Assembly: GCA_022601195.1 (NCBI GenBank)
Contig: JAHZIX010000018.1
Location: 124,001-188,000 of the forward strand
Direction: 5' to 3'
DNA length: 64,000 bases
Source of the DNA: Deltaproteobacteria bacterium
GTDB lineage: Bacteria; Acidobacteriota; Thermoanaerobaculia; Multivoradales; JAHZIX01
The notes under the pieces were generated by a model. It had not been told where the DNA came from. It saw only the letters and a program-made list of their open reading frames with translations, and ran no database searches. Positions 63,521 to 64,000 of the stretch are shown here, piece after piece. The translations under genes were made by a program, and so were the position numbers. The first letter of the stretch is position 1. Each line of letters starts with the position of its first letter.

Positions 63521-64000
63521 CTCGGGTCTCCAAATCTGGTTGTAGGTTCTTTTGGGACGATATTTTCTTTTAGGACAGTTTCGTTCAGGACGATCTCGTT
63601 GGGTCGGCAGCATTCTGGTTCTGAGAGGATGCCTTCTAGATGCGAAGGGAGTGACGATGCGGTGAAGACCTTCCCTGCGACAGCAGGAGCGGTCAGCGAT
63701 CGGGTCGACTGTGGAACTCTTGTCATGAAGGCCTCGGTTCTTGGCCTGCCGCATTAAGAAAACGATCCACTCCTCTGTAGCCTTCTCGCTTGTGCCGTCT
63801 CGGTCCTTTGACTCTACCAAGGACCTTGAACGAGGTCGAGGAACAAGGACCCGCCGGGTCAACCCCAGCTCTCCATGTCGCCCTCGCTGCTTTCACCCCG
63901 TCCGGCGGCGGTACCAAACCATCCGCGCCGCTAGGCTGCTAACGAAGGACCAGATCCTTGGCGTTGCCTGGTCCTAACGAGAAACATATACGCCGGAAAA
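63521..64000. other. Upstream region of the TonB receptor gene, to the window edge
   Basis: 480 bp with no credible gene. It contains the short tandem repeats at 63550-63600, an inverted repeat GGTCCTT/AAGGACC (63802-63808, 63819-63825) and AGGACCAG/CTGGTCCT (63946-63953, 63968-63975; 14-nt loop). The last could be a terminator stem of a gene beyond the right edge, but no T-run is seen. Confidence 0.45.
63550..63600 (-). repeat. Short direct repeats in the TonB receptor leader
   Basis: On the minus strand ATCGTCC, ACTGTCC and ATCGTCC recur at 15- and 18-bp spacing, each preceded by AACGA or AAGAA-like sequence, 30-80 bp upstream of the start codon. They could be sites for a regulator binding on one helical face or a product of slippage. 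Confidence 0.45.

Overview
The window looks like a chromosomal segment of an Acidobacteriota-type bacterium, possibly a Thermoanaerobaculia or Holophagae relative. The evidence is two FtsX/MacB permeases of the large acidobacterial (ADOP) kind, an ECF sigma factor coupled to a Ser/Thr kinase-TPR protein, a second kinase-TPR protein, an Oar-like TonB receptor with a carboxypeptidase-regulatory plug extension, and many long exported proteins. The phylum call is inference; there is no rRNA or other phylogenetic marker here. I saw no tRNA, rRNA, CRISPR array, phage or intact insertion sequence.

Layout. 1-8.6 kb: end of an ADOP permease, a fatty-acyl-reductase-like SDR, an M16 lipoprotein peptidase, a lipid kinase, and a REC-GGDEF protein whose two signature sites are both degenerate. 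9.2-12.4 kb: an AbrB-Doc toxin-antitoxin pair and a complete ADOP permease. 12.6-16.5 kb: a metallo-beta-lactamase-fold hydrolase, a divergent aldo/keto reductase-AraC pair and an M50 protease. 16.7-18.1 kb: a 167-bp palindromic element, a YefM-YoeB-like pair with a textbook operator, and a broken HigA gene. 18.2-30.4 kb: a gene for an FHA-domain sigma-54 activator (EBP) faces three tandem paralogous genes for exported proteins of about 1080 aa. The intergenic region holds a -24/-12 promoter and a candidate upstream activator site. 30.4-41.2 kb: a minus-strand operon SWIM zinc finger, DUF6493-like, DUF6493-like, Ser/Thr kinase-TPR, in which every junction is a 4-nt stop/start overlap. 41.5-44.2 kb: small membrane proteins, a GNAT acetyltransferase and an SrkA/YihE-like kinase. 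44.8-50.2 kb: two exported proteins with mucin/CILP-type WxxW domains, then the ECF sigma-kinase pair. 50.2-52.4 kb: an exported protein with an EF-hand/dockerin-like motif, then a 41-bp minisatellite organised as two copies of a five-unit higher-order repeat. 52.5-63.5 kb (all minus strand): a LamG/beta-helix exported protein, a spondin-CHRD exported protein with its own terminator, cardiolipin synthase, and a TonB-dependent receptor with terminator.

The two most system-like loci are the EBP with its three exported paralogs (18.2-30.4 kb) and the translationally coupled SWIM-DUF6493-DUF6493-kinase operon (30.4-41.2 kb). Both pair a phospho-signalling module (FHA or Ser/Thr kinase) with large proteins of unknown role, and they converge with only 8 bp between them. 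A functional link between them is speculation.

Starts given here were often moved inward from the longest frame, using Shine-Dalgarno (SD) spacing, signal peptides, stop/start overlaps and expected family length.
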